This document shows positions 15,059-23,494 of a stretch of 64,000 bases of DNA, piece by piece. Both the position numbers and the translations under genes were made by a program. The notes below the pieces were generated by a model that saw only the letters and a program-made list of their open reading frames with translations, had not been told where the DNA came from and searched no databases. Origin of the DNA: VAZQ01 sp045811525 (GTDB lineage Bacteria; Pseudomonadota; Alphaproteobacteria; Rhizobiales; Xanthobacteraceae); NCBI GenBank assembly GCA_045811525.1, contig JBJMTV010000005.1:30660-94659 (forward strand), in the 5' to 3' direction. The first letter of the stretch is position 1; every line of letters begins with the position of its first letter.

Positions 15059-17455
15059 TTAAACGCGACCGAGCGCCCGCAAAATCTTGTCGGGCGTGAA
15101 CGGCATGTCAGTAAGCGGCGGCGTCCGTAGGGGGCGCAGTGCGTCGTTGATGGCGTTCATGATGGCGGCCGGTGCGCCCGCCGTGCCAGCCTCGCCTGCG
15201 CCTTTGGCGCCGAGCTCGGAATCCCTCGTTGGTGTGACCACATGGCTCACATCGATGTCCGGAATCTCGGCCGCCATGGGCACCAGATAATCCGCCATAT
15301 TGCCGTTGAGCAGCTGCCCGCGCTCGTCGTAAACGCACTGCTCGAACAGCGCAGCCCCGATGCCTTGTACGATGCCGCCGCGGATCTGCTCATCGACCAG
15401 CTGCGGGTTGATGATCGTGCCGCAGTCTTCCACGCACCAATGCCTGAGCAGCCTCACAAACCCGGAATCGGTGTCGACCTCGAGGTAGCTCGCCTGAATG
15501 CCATTGGTGAATGCGAACGGCCAGGCACGCGGCACATAATGACGCGTCGTCACGAGCTCGGGCTGAAAATCAGGCGGCAAGGTATCCGGGCGGAAATAAG
15601 CGATGCGCGCGAGCTCGGCCAGCGACAAGCGTTGGGTATCGCTCTTGGCATCCACGACCTCGCCGCTGCGGATATCGAGATCGTCAGGTTGCGCCTGTAG
15701 GATCGAGGCTGCACAGGCAAGCACATTGGCGCGCAGAGCCTTACCAGCCTGCCATGCCGCTTCGCCGCCGATTCCCGCAGCGCGTGAGGCCCAGGTGCCG
15801 CCGCCATAGGGCGTGATGTCCGTGTCGCCGGTGATGACGCGCACCTGCTCGATGGGCACGCCGAAGGCCGTCGCCGCGACCTGTGCGATGACTGCCTCCG
15901 CACCCTGTCCCTGCTCGGTGACGCCCGTCTGGCAGATGATTGCACCTTGCGCGTCGAGCTTGATAGTCACGCCGTCCTGCGCCGAAATGCTCGCGCCGCC
16001 AACGCCGTAGAATGCAGCCGACGGGTTGGTGACCTCAACAAAGCTTGCAAAGCCGATGCCGCGGTAAACCCCCTGCTCGCGCAAGGAGGCCTGTTCGGCG
16101 CGCAAGCCGGCATAGTTCATCATGGCATCGAGGTGAGCCAGGGACTCGTGATGCGACAGCGCCTCGAATCTGATGCCTGACGGTGCGCTCGAAGGATGCG
16201 CATCATCAGGGATCAAGTTGCGGCGCCGCAGCTCCAACGGATCCATGCCGATCTTTGCCGCTGCGAGCTCGATCAGCCCCTCGGTCACGGCGGTCGCGAT
16301 CGGATGCCCGACCGCACGGTATTGGCACATCACATTCTTGTTCTGCAAAACAACCCGTGCCCGCGCGCGATAGTTGCGGCATGTGTAGGGTGCTCCGACC
16401 AGATTGACGACCTGGTTCGCCTCGATCCCTGAGGTGCGCGGATAGACTGAATAGGGCCCGATGCCGGTGAGGTCGTCTATTTCCCAGGCGGTAATGGAGC
16501 CATCATCGGCGAGGGCTATTCTGCCGTTGACCCGGTGGTCGCGGGCATGAATGTCGGTCACGAAGCTTTCCAGACGATCGGCAACAAACTTGATCGGGCG
16601 CTTCAGCAGCTTGGAGAGCGCTACAGCAGCCATTTCGTCGGCATAGGTGTGCACCTTGATGCCAAAGGATCCCCCGACATCCTTCGTGACAACGCGCACC
16701 TGGTGCTCAGCCAAGCCGAGATGCTTGGCAAACAGGTTCTGCATCATGTGCGGCGCCTGTGTTCCTTGATAGACCGTCAGGCGCTGCTCCCCGGCGTTCC
16801 AATCGGCTACGATCGCGCGCGCCTCATTGGTCACACCGGTGTGACGGCCGAACAGAAAAGTGGCCCCGACTATGGCTGCCGCCTCGGTGAAACCCTTATC
16901 GGGGTCACCCGCGACATGCACGCGCTCGAATGTGAGGTTGTCGCCTAGCTCCGGGTGGATCACCGGCGTGCCGGCGTCGAGCGCAGTCTCGGCATCGGTC
17001 ACCGGCGGCAGGACCTCATAATTCACATCCACCAGCTCGCACCCATCTTCTGCCTCGGCGCGTGTGCGGGCGATGACAGCGCACACGGCCTCGCCCTGCC
17101 AGCATGCGCGCTGGACGGCAATGGCATGCTGTGGAGCCGACTTGATGCCTTTGAGGTGGGTGAGCACGCCAACCCAGGGCGTGATGACCGCTGCGAGCTC
17201 GGCGCCCGTCACAACGGCGATGACACCCGGCGCGGTCTTGGCAAGGGCCGTGTCGATTGCCCGGATACGAGCGTGCGCATGTGGCGAGCGCACGAACGCC
17301 ACATGCGCCATGCGCGGCAGGGTCACGTCACTGACGAATTGAGCGCGGCCTTGCGTCATCCGCGCGAGGTTCGGCCGCGCCACAGAGCGGCCGATATAGG
17401 AGTTCGGCCGGTCGAGGGTCGAGAGGGCGGGCGGGGAGTCGTCGGCTATCTGCAT
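15059..17455 (-). CDS. Molybdenum hydroxylase large (Mo-cofactor) subunit, xanthine dehydrogenase/CoxL family
   Basis: 798 residues, the usual length for the molybdopterin-binding subunit. The N-domain carries SYIGRSVARPNLARMTQG. The Moco domain shows VTKDVGGSFGIKVHTYADE, and the catalytic Glu lies in ELGAKGAGEAGTAGAPA near the C-terminus. The CO-dehydrogenase loop AYRCSFR is absent; the matching place reads CQYRAVGHPIA, so this is not a CO dehydrogenase. It should hydroxylate an aldehyde or N-heteroaromatic ring with water, passing electrons to the FeS and FAD subunits encoded upstream at 18362 and 18847. It is separated from them by an HD-domain gene in the same orientation. Cytoplasmic, with no signal peptide. 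Confidence 0.9.
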   Translation of the reverse strand: MQIADDSPPALSTLDRPNSYIGRSVARPNLARMTQGRAQFVSDVTLPRMAHVAFVRSPHAHARIRAIDTALAKTAPGVIAVVTGAELAAVITPWVGVLTHLKGIKSAPQHAIAVQRACWQGEAVCAVIARTRAEAEDGCELVDVNYEVLPPVTDAETALDAGTPVIHPELGDNLTFERVHVAGDPDKGFTEAAAIVGATFLFGRHTGVTNEARAIVADWNAGEQRLTVYQGTQAPHMMQNLFAKHLGLAEHQVRVVTKDVGGSFGIKVHTYADEMAAVALSKLLKRPIKFVADRLESFVTDIHARDHRVNGRIALADDGSITAWEIDDLTGIGPYSVYPRTSGIEANQVVNLVGAPYTCRNYRARARVVLQNKNVMCQYRAVGHPIATAVTEGLIELAAAKIGMDPLELRRRNLIPDDAHPSSAPSGIRFEALSHHESLAHLDAMMNYAGLRAEQASLREQGVYRGIGFASFVEVTNPSAAFYGVGGASISAQDGVTIKLDAQGAIICQTGVTEQGQGAEAVIAQVAATAFGVPIEQVRVITGDTDITPYGGGTWASRAAGIGGEAAWQAGKALRANVLACAASILQAQPDDLDIRSGEVVDAKSDTQRLSLAELARIAYFRPDTLPPDFQPELVTTRHYVPRAWPFAFTNGIQASYLEVDTDSGFVRLLRHWCVEDCGTIINPQLVDEQIRGGIVQGIGAALFEQCVYDERGQLLNGNMADYLVPMAAEIPDIDVSHVVTPTRDSELGAKGAGEAGTAGAPAAIMNAINDALRPLRTPPLTDMPFTPDKILRALGRV

Positions 17456-17492
17456 CGCCCCGCCCCGCTCGTTCGTGGCTGCGCTCGGGCGA

Positions 17493-18263
17493 TCAGAGGA
17501 ACCGGGTCGGCCACATCAACGTGCGCCACATATGCGATGACGGGGTGTTGTCGAAGCCCAAACCTTCCTTGGGTTGCTTGAAGTTGCGTCCGATGATGTC
17601 GACGAAATCATTCAGATCCACCTTCGCATCCGGGTCGAAGGAGTAGATGTCATAGACGCAGATCTGGCGCGCCGTCATGTACCATTTGTGGTTGCGCGCC
17701 CGCTCGTATTCCGCGACGATATAAGGCTCGGGCTTGTAATCGGCGCCGAACAATTTGATGTACTGGTCCGGGTATTTGTAACCGGCAGCCTCGTCAGGAA
17801 AAAAGCGCAGCGCCTGGTGCATACGCACTCCCCAGCTCACCTCCTCATCCACGTACGGCTCGATGAGCTGCGCGCCCCAGTATCCGTGATCGCAGCGGAT
17901 AAAGCTCACCACACCGATGTCGTGCAGCAGGCAGGCGAGAACCGTCTTCTCGGGAAGACCAGCCTTCAGCGCGTGGGTGGCGCTCTGCAACAGATGCGCG
18001 GTTGACGCGAAGCGCGCTTGGAAAAAATCGATAAGCGTTGGTTTCGCCGGCATTTTGGGGAGCCGTGGGTCGGCGCCCATGAGAAAGTATTTGCCTGGGT
18101 TCTTCGCCTGCAGGGCCGCCCCGCTTTCCATGTCGACCTTGCCGTCGGCCATCGTAAAGAGAACCGACTTGGTGGCAATGCGCTGGCTGAGCTCGTGCAT
18201 CATCTGCTCTTCGAGGTCGTCGGCGCGTTCCGAGAGGTTCATTTCTGGCGCATATTGCTGCAT
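17493..18263 (-). CDS. HD-domain protein inside the molybdenum hydroxylase operon
   Basis: 256 residues from the ATG at 18263, the first Met with a plausible site (AGAGAG just upstream). The HD motif appears as ACLLHDIGVVSFIRCDHGYWGAQL. Further conserved-looking His and Asp are in WGVRMHQALRFFPDEAAG and VYDIYSFDPDAKVDL. HD proteins bind one or two metals. Some are phosphohydrolases, others are hydratases or diiron oxygenases related to PhnZ. No domain for signalling is fused. Its place between the Mo subunit gene (37 bases downstream) and the FeS subunit gene (98 bases upstream) suggests an enzyme acting on the same substrate, not a general regulator. Confidence 0.75.
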   Translation of the reverse strand: MQQYAPEMNLSERADDLEEQMMHELSQRIATKSVLFTMADGKVDMESGAALQAKNPGKYFLMGADPRLPKMPAKPTLIDFFQARFASTAHLLQSATHALKAGLPEKTVLACLLHDIGVVSFIRCDHGYWGAQLIEPYVDEEVSWGVRMHQALRFFPDEAAGYKYPDQYIKLFGADYKPEPYIVAEYERARNHKWYMTARQICVYDIYSFDPDAKVDLNDFVDIIGRNFKQPKEGLGFDNTPSSHMWRTLMWPTRFL

Positions 18264-18361
18264 GGCTCTCTCTGTGTCAGAGGGGTAGGGCGGCCCCGGC
18301 GTAGGGCGGTTGACCCAATGAATACACTGAACTGGCGCTGGCGGGAACGGGCGTTGACGCT

Positions 18362-18850
18362 TCAAGCACGCTGTTTTGCGCGATTCTGCGCCACGACCTC
18401 CACCGCGTCGATGATGGCTTGGTAGCCGGTACAACGGCAGTAGTTCCCGGAAAGATAAGTCCGAATGGCGGCGCGGTCCGGGACGCCGCCTCTGGCCAGC
18501 AGCTCTTGCGCAGTCAACAGCATGCCAGGAGTGCAATAACCACATTGCAGCGCGTTGCGAGCGATGAAGGCCTGCTGCAGGTCGGCAATGTCCCCGCTGT
18601 CAGCCACACCCTCGATGGTCTCGATGCGTGCACCGGCGCACTGCACCGCGAGCATCAAGCAACCGCGCACTACCGCACCATTGAAGCGGATGCTGCAAGC
18701 CCCGCAAAAACCGTGCTCGCAACCGACATGGCTGCCGGTCAGCGCGAGGTCCTCGCGCAGAAAATCCACCAGGGTCTTGCGGGCCTCGACGCGTTCGCGC
18801 ACCTCTTCGCCGTTCACGGTCAGGACGATCTCGTGGATGCGCTCACTCAC
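18362..18850 (-). CDS. Molybdenum hydroxylase small subunit with two [2Fe-2S] clusters
   Basis: 162 residues from a GTG at 18850 that overlaps the stop of the FAD subunit gene (GTGA). The N-terminal plant-type cluster is held by GCEHGFCGACSIRFNGAVV and the following RGC. The C-terminal helical domain has CGYCTPGMLL and NYCRCTGYQAI for the second cluster. This is the standard CoxS/XdhA-small layout and passes electrons from Moco to FAD. The longer upstream frame is a shadow of the FAD gene. All cluster Cys residues appear present. Confidence 0.92.
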   Translation of the reverse strand: MSERIHEIVLTVNGEEVRERVEARKTLVDFLREDLALTGSHVGCEHGFCGACSIRFNGAVVRGCLMLAVQCAGARIETIEGVADSGDIADLQQAFIARNALQCGYCTPGMLLTAQELLARGGVPDRAAIRTYLSGNYCRCTGYQAIIDAVEVVAQNRAKQRA

Positions 18851-19689
18851 GCAACTGGCTCCATCAGCTGCTTGGCCACGCGGCGCAACAGCACACCGGC
18901 AAGATGCAACCTGGCTGCGCCCGACGCTTGCACGTCGTCGGCGGGAGAGAGGTCGGTGCTCAGCGACGCTACTGCCGCATCGATGTCGCCCTTGGCGAGG
19001 GCGGTTTCCGCGTTGCGGCTGCGCACGGGCGTTGATCCCACCCCGAAGAAGGCCAGACGAAGTTCGCGCAGTTGCGCCGCCGCGGCCCGTGCGCTGGCTG
19101 CCAAACCGACCAAGGCGTAGTCGCCCTGGCGACGCGAAAACTCCCCAAAACCTGTGCGCGTATCGGGACCCGCTGCCGGCACCCGGATGGCGGTGAGCAG
19201 GTCCTGTGGTCCGAGCGCCGTGTCGAACAGCCCTTTGAAAAAATCCTCGACGGCAACGCTTCGGCGGCCGCCGGCGCCGGCGACCTCGAATTCTGCGTCG
19301 AGTGCCAGCAGACACGCAGGCAGCTCGGCTGCCGGGTCGGCAAAAGCAACCGAGCCACCGATAGTGCCGCGATTGCGGATGGCGGGGTGCGCCACATGGG
19401 GCAACGCTCTGCTGATGAGCGGTGCAGAACGGGCGATCTCAGGCGAGCGTTCCGCGGTCGCTTGCCGCACCAAGGCACCGATCTCGAGTTGACCGCTTTT
19501 CAGCGCAATGCTGTCAAGGCCGTCAATGCCGTTGATGTCGACGAGAAGTGCCGGCTGGCTCAGCCGCATGTTGAGCGTGGCGATGAGGCTCTGGCCTCCC
19601 GCCAGCACGCGCGCATCATCGGTGGCCAGCAACTCGATGGCATGGGCAACCGAGCGTGCCCTGACATACGCGAATGGCGGCGGTTTCAC
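18847..19689 (-). CDS. Molybdenum hydroxylase medium subunit, FAD-binding
   Basis: 280 residues, CoxM-like. The FAD motifs are VLAGGQSLIATLNMRL near residues 29-44 and IRNRGTIGGSVAFADPAAELPA near residues 104-125. The C-terminal CO-dehydrogenase flavoprotein domain runs to the end. It is the first gene of the operon as transcribed: FAD subunit, FeS subunit, HD protein, Mo subunit, cyclase. It takes electrons from the FeS subunit and gives them to an acceptor not evident here. The kinase gene at 19736 lies 46 bases upstream in the same direction and could be cotranscribed. Confidence 0.92.
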   Translation of the reverse strand: MKPPPFAYVRARSVAHAIELLATDDARVLAGGQSLIATLNMRLSQPALLVDINGIDGLDSIALKSGQLEIGALVRQATAERSPEIARSAPLISRALPHVAHPAIRNRGTIGGSVAFADPAAELPACLLALDAEFEVAGAGGRRSVAVEDFFKGLFDTALGPQDLLTAIRVPAAGPDTRTGFGEFSRRQGDYALVGLAASARAAAAQLRELRLAFFGVGSTPVRSRNAETALAKGDIDAAVASLSTDLSPADDVQASGAARLHLAGVLLRRVAKQLMEPVA

Positions 19690-19735
19690 CTGGTCCTCCC
19701 CGCGCTACGGCATTCTGGCCGCTACGGGGACGAGG

Positions 19736-20809
19736 TCAATCCTTCTCGGCGAGTGCCCGTGTGGTGAAACGGGCGTTGCCCAGCCCGGTGCCGATGGTGA
19801 GCGCGCCCCAGTGCCGGACATCAGCCATGAATGGGGTCTGGCTCAGCCCTTGCACGACGGCATCGTTGTGCATGAGAACCATCGTCTCATGCTTGCCGAT
19901 GGTCGGGATCTCTTCATGCAGCATGAGTGGCAGGTTGAACCGGCTGCTCTCCCAGTTGCCCGGCAAATTCTGCGCGCCGCGCGCGATGGTCCCATCCGCT
20001 TCAATCACCCCAGGACAGCCGATGCCGATGAAAGGGGCAAGATGCAGTCCTTCTTTCGCGGCGCGGGCAATCAGGTCCTTGAGCATGCGGATGAGCTCGC
20101 CGACAGCGTCCTCGCGCTTGAGGTTCTTTTCCTCTGCGTGACGCCAGAGCTCGAACTTCCACACGAAGGCCTTCGACAGGTCGGGCGCTTTTTTCTGGGC
20201 GAGCTCCACCACCCCGGCTCTGATGTTCGTGCCTCCAATATCGACCGCCAGAATTGCGTCGTGCCCTTCAAACATCCAGGGCGGCGCCAGATGTGCAGCG
20301 CCGATCAGACCCGCTTCATCGGGATCATGCCGGATTGGATCGAGATCGATGTCGATCTTCTCCGCCTTGAGAATCACAGCGGCCCGCCCGATCGCGAGCT
20401 CGCCAACACGGCTGCCGCGAAAGCCTCCGCCGACCGCAATGCGCGCCGTATCACGCCAGGCCTTGAGCTTGAGAAACCGGCGAATAACGAGGGCGAGCTC
20501 TTGTGAAAAATCCTCGAGCGCTCCCTGCAGGACGCCGGCCGCCTCCGGCGATCCCTCAGTCAGCACGGCGTCAAGCTTTTTCCTGCTGATCTGCTCGCTC
20601 GGCTCGTCACCGAACGGATCGTCGCCGACCTTTCGCAGTGCTTTGCGCCAGTTCTCGATGATGGTCCGGAAGGCGCCCTTGCTCGCGCGGTCGCCAAGGA
20701 AGCCTTCGTCGTCTTTGAGCTCGACGTTATAGCTGTCGACGATGACGGACGGCAGTCGCGTGGCCCCGTGACCCGCAACGGTCGGCCGGATGGTGCTTTG
20801 TTCTGCCAT
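19736..20809 (-). CDS. ROK-family sugar kinase-like protein with swapped (circularly permuted) halves
   Basis: 357 residues. The normal N-terminal ROK elements are in the second half: AILAVDIGGTNIRAGVV (phosphate 1) near 193-209, IGIGCPGVIEADGTI near 268, the catalytic Asp in MHNDAVVQGLSQ near 318, and IGTGLGN near 343. The normal C-terminal ROK segment (hydrophobic strand, GGG, helix, then AGLIGAA) comes first, as ARIAVGGGFRGSRVGELA and DEAGLIGAAHLA before residue 180. The order is therefore reversed, as in a circular permutation. The Zn motif CxCGxxGC is absent. Predicted role: ATP-dependent phosphorylation of a sugar or related hydroxyl compound; it might also be a regulator. Start ATG at 20809. 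Confidence 0.8.
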   Translation of the reverse strand: MAEQSTIRPTVAGHGATRLPSVIVDSYNVELKDDEGFLGDRASKGAFRTIIENWRKALRKVGDDPFGDEPSEQISRKKLDAVLTEGSPEAAGVLQGALEDFSQELALVIRRFLKLKAWRDTARIAVGGGFRGSRVGELAIGRAAVILKAEKIDIDLDPIRHDPDEAGLIGAAHLAPPWMFEGHDAILAVDIGGTNIRAGVVELAQKKAPDLSKAFVWKFELWRHAEEKNLKREDAVGELIRMLKDLIARAAKEGLHLAPFIGIGCPGVIEADGTIARGAQNLPGNWESSRFNLPLMLHEEIPTIGKHETMVLMHNDAVVQGLSQTPFMADVRHWGALTIGTGLGNARFTTRALAEKD

Positions 20810-20920
20810 GAATGCCCCGTGCAGCGACGCGCTCGCCCGCTGACAACTTGCGACCGGCTGGAAAGTTTCAATGCCGACATTGGGCGCCGCGCTGACGGTC
20901 GTCTCAGCCGAACGGTCGTC

Positions 20921-21844
20921 TCAGCCCTGGCTCACAGCAGGAGATATGATGCTTTTCACGATCTCAATGGCGCGGCGCATGAGGGTCTCGGATGCTTCGA
21001 CGGTGCGAAATGCTGCATGGGTGGTCAGGGTCACGTTCTCCATCTGCACGAGCGGGTGATCCGTCGCGAGCGGCTCCGTGTGAAAGACATCCAGCGCGGC
21101 ATGCCGGATGTGGCCTGCGCGCAGGGCCTCGAGCAACGCACCCTCCTCAACGAGGTCCGCACGCGCTGTGTTGATCAGGATCGCACCTCGTTTGAGACGA
21201 GCCATGCGCCGGGCATCAAGCAGCCCTCGTGTCTCCTCATTGAGTGCGAGGTGCAGCGACACGATGTCGGCGCGGCCGAGCAAGTCGTCAAGGCCGGTCA
21301 GTGTCACGCCAGCATCGGACCGTGGCGTTCGATTCCACGCAATGACCCTCATTCCGATGCCCACGGCGATGCGCGCCACCTCGCGTCCGATTCCGCCGAG
21401 GCCGATCAGACCCAATGTCTTGCCCCGAAGCTGCATGCTTTCGTGTGGCGCCCACATGCCGCGTCGCACCGCGCGGTCCATGCGCGCGATCTCGCGGCAG
21501 CTCGCGAACATAAGGGCGATGGTGTGCTCGGCAACGGCGGTGTCGCCATAACCTTTGATGGTGTGAACTGTTATGCCGAGCGACTGCAAAGCGCTTACAT
21601 CCATGTAGCTCGAAGCACCGGTCCCCAGGAAAACGATGTGCTTGAGCTCTGGACATTGCCTCATTGCCTCCGTTGGCAAATACGAATGATCGTCGAGGCA
21701 GATGGCATAGCCGGCGAGCAGCCGGGGGAGAGCGCGCGGCTCGGCGGCTTCGCCGTTGAGGACGATCTCCGGGTCGTCGGGACGTCGCACTCGTTCAAAA
21801 AGCGGGACGAGCTCGCCCGAGCAGTCCACGAAAATGGATTTCAT
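20921..21844 (-). CDS. D-isomer specific 2-hydroxyacid dehydrogenase, third in this region
   Basis: 307 residues from the ATG at 21844 (MKSIFVDC). The NAD motif is GKTLGLIGLGGIGREVARIA. Catalytic Arg is in INTARADLVEEGALLEAL, Glu is in DVFHTEPLATD, and His is in TTHAAFRT. The HAAFRT form places it near the CtBP-like branch. It lacks an ACT domain. It is divergent from the SDR gene at 21907, with only 62 bases between start codons, so a shared control region is likely. The frame upstream of 21844 crosses that gap and is not needed. Confidence 0.83.
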   Translation of the reverse strand: MKSIFVDCSGELVPLFERVRRPDDPEIVLNGEAAEPRALPRLLAGYAICLDDHSYLPTEAMRQCPELKHIVFLGTGASSYMDVSALQSLGITVHTIKGYGDTAVAEHTIALMFASCREIARMDRAVRRGMWAPHESMQLRGKTLGLIGLGGIGREVARIAVGIGMRVIAWNRTPRSDAGVTLTGLDDLLGRADIVSLHLALNEETRGLLDARRMARLKRGAILINTARADLVEEGALLEALRAGHIRHAALDVFHTEPLATDHPLVQMENVTLTTHAAFRTVEASETLMRRAIEIVKSIISPAVSQG

Positions 21845-21906
21845 GCGTTTCCTCGAGGTTGCCCACCATAGTAATACTCCGCGGCGCGACAGCACGGAGG
21901 ACGTCA

Positions 21907-22692
21907 ATGCCGCAAAGCTTCAAGGACAAGATCGTCGTCATCACTGGCGGCAGCCGCGGCATTGGCCGCGCCATTGCGCTGGCATTTGCGCGCGCGGGCG
22001 CGCAGACCGTTTTGGCTTCCTCGTCCGAGCAAAACCTGGCGGCGGCAGCCAAGACGGTGGCGGCGGCAGGACCTGAGCCTTTCACGGTCGCGGGAGATTT
22101 GCGCAAGCTCGAAACTTGCGAGTTGGTATTTAGGAAAGTCAGCGAGCGGTTTCATCGCTGCGACGTTCTCGTCAACAATGCGGGTGCTACTCGCGCGGGC
22201 AATTTTCTGGAGCTTTCCGATGAGCTGTGGCTTGATGGCTTCGCGCTAAAATTCTTCGGCGCAGTGCGCCTCACCCGCTTCTTCTGGCCGCTGCTGAAGG
22301 CCTCCGAGGGCCACATCGTCAATATCATTGGTGGGGCGGCGCGGACGATCGAGCCAGAGTTTCTGATCGGCGGCTCAGTCAATGCAGCGGAGGCAAACTT
22401 CACCAAAGGTTTGTCCCGCTTGGGTATGCGCGACGGAGTGCACGTCAATGCAATTCATCCCGGCCAGACCGCAACCGAGCGCACCGAGCAGTTGCTGCAA
22501 CAGCGTGCGGCTGCACAGGGTAAGCCGATCGAAGCTTTGCGTGCCGAGAGCCTTGCCAAAACCGGTGCGCGCCGCATGAGCACCCCCGAGGATATCGCGG
22601 CGCTCACGCTGTTCCTGTGCTCGGACGAGGCACGTCAGATCCAGGGCACCGCTATCGCAGTCGATGGTGGCGCGACAGCGGGCGTTTATTGA
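21907..22692 (+). CDS. SDR-family protein lacking the Ser-Tyr-Lys catalytic triad
   Basis: 261 residues with a normal NAD(P)-binding half: VVITGGSRGIGRAIALAFA (TGxxxGIG) and DVLVNNAGATRAGN (NNAG). In the second half the usual Ser and YxxxK are missing. The segment expected to read Y-x-x-x-K-A-A is G-G-S-V-N-A-A, and the preceding strand ends NIIGG instead of NxSS. The C-terminal GTAIAVDGGATAGVY is standard. The family usually oxidises alcohols or reduces ketones, but without Tyr and Lys the reaction must differ or the protein binds without turnover. Start ATG at 21907. Confidence 0.82.
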   Translation: MPQSFKDKIVVITGGSRGIGRAIALAFARAGAQTVLASSSEQNLAAAAKTVAAAGPEPFTVAGDLRKLETCELVFRKVSERFHRCDVLVNNAGATRAGNFLELSDELWLDGFALKFFGAVRLTRFFWPLLKASEGHIVNIIGGAARTIEPEFLIGGSVNAAEANFTKGLSRLGMRDGVHVNAIHPGQTATERTEQLLQQRAAAQGKPIEALRAESLAKTGARRMSTPEDIAALTLFLCSDEARQIQGTAIAVDGGATAGVY

Positions 22693-22842
22693 GCCCGCGT
22701 CGCGGATGCCGGCGAGGAGCTTGCCGAACCGGCCCGACGCTGCTCTCATAGGCGACAGTCCGGGCGACCTGGAGTAAACGAGGCGCTCGTGGGCTTCATT
22801 TTTGGCCGGAACGTTCCGGCGAACCCCGTCTCGGAGGATGCC

Positions 22843-23466
22843 ATGAATAAGCTCACACGGCGTGCGCTCGGTGGTGCCGCGTTTGCGGTGCTCGTTGCCA
22901 CAGCTCCCGGTCTGGCGCAGCAGCCCGAGACAGTGCGGGTGCGTGGGACGATCGAAGCCGTCAATGGCGCGGTGCTCACGGTCAAGTCGCGTGACGGTCA
23001 AATGAGCTACAAGGTCCGAATGCCTGAAAACGTCACCGTCCGCGGGGTCGCCAGAGCATCGCTGTCGGACATCAAGGAGAACTCCTTCATCGGTGTTACG
23101 GCAATGCCGCAGCCGGATGGGAGCCAGAAGGCAGTGGAGATCCACATTTTCCCGGAGGCTCTGCGTGGCACCGGCGAAGGCCACCGCCCGTGGGATCTGA
23201 TGTCCAACAGCACGATGACCAATGCCACGGTTGCTACCATGGTGAAAGGCGTGCAGGGGGACGAGATCACGCTCAAGTACAAGGATGGCGAGAAGAAAAT
23301 CATCGTCACGCCGCAGACCGTGATCGTCACCTTCGTTCCCGGCAACAAGGATGAGCTCAAGCCCGGTGCCAAGATCTTTATCGCCGGTGCCCAAAAGAAA
23401 GATGACGGCACGCTCGAGGCGGCCGCAATCTCGGTCGGGCGCGATGGCTTGGCACCCCCCATGTAA
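22843..23466 (+). CDS. Secreted DUF5666-like beta-rich protein, copy 1
   Basis: 207 residues with a signal peptide (RRALGGAAFAVLVATAPGLAQ, cleavage near GLA|QQ). The rest is two related halves of short beta strands: VRVRGTIEAVNGAVLTVKSRDG, then ATMVKGVQGDEITLKYKDGEKKII. The central motif GTGEGHRPWD and the end VGRDGLAPPM are typical of a rhizobial periplasmic family that is often mislabelled as a metal transporter permease; no membrane permease features exist here. CGGAGGA precedes the ATG at 22843. Function unknown; the OB-like repeats suggest ligand or polymer binding. Confidence 0.75.
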   Translation: MNKLTRRALGGAAFAVLVATAPGLAQQPETVRVRGTIEAVNGAVLTVKSRDGQMSYKVRMPENVTVRGVARASLSDIKENSFIGVTAMPQPDGSQKAVEIHIFPEALRGTGEGHRPWDLMSNSTMTNATVATMVKGVQGDEITLKYKDGEKKIIVTPQTVIVTFVPGNKDELKPGAKIFIAGAQKKDDGTLEAAAISVGRDGLAPPM

Positions 23467-23494
23467 ACGGCGCCTCCGAGCAGGTGGGTAAACC

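Noticed and set aside
15059..19689. Carbon monoxide dehydrogenase (CoxLMS)
   Set aside because: The CO-dehydrogenase loop AYRCSFR is missing in the large subunit, so a heterocycle or aldehyde hydroxylase is more likely.
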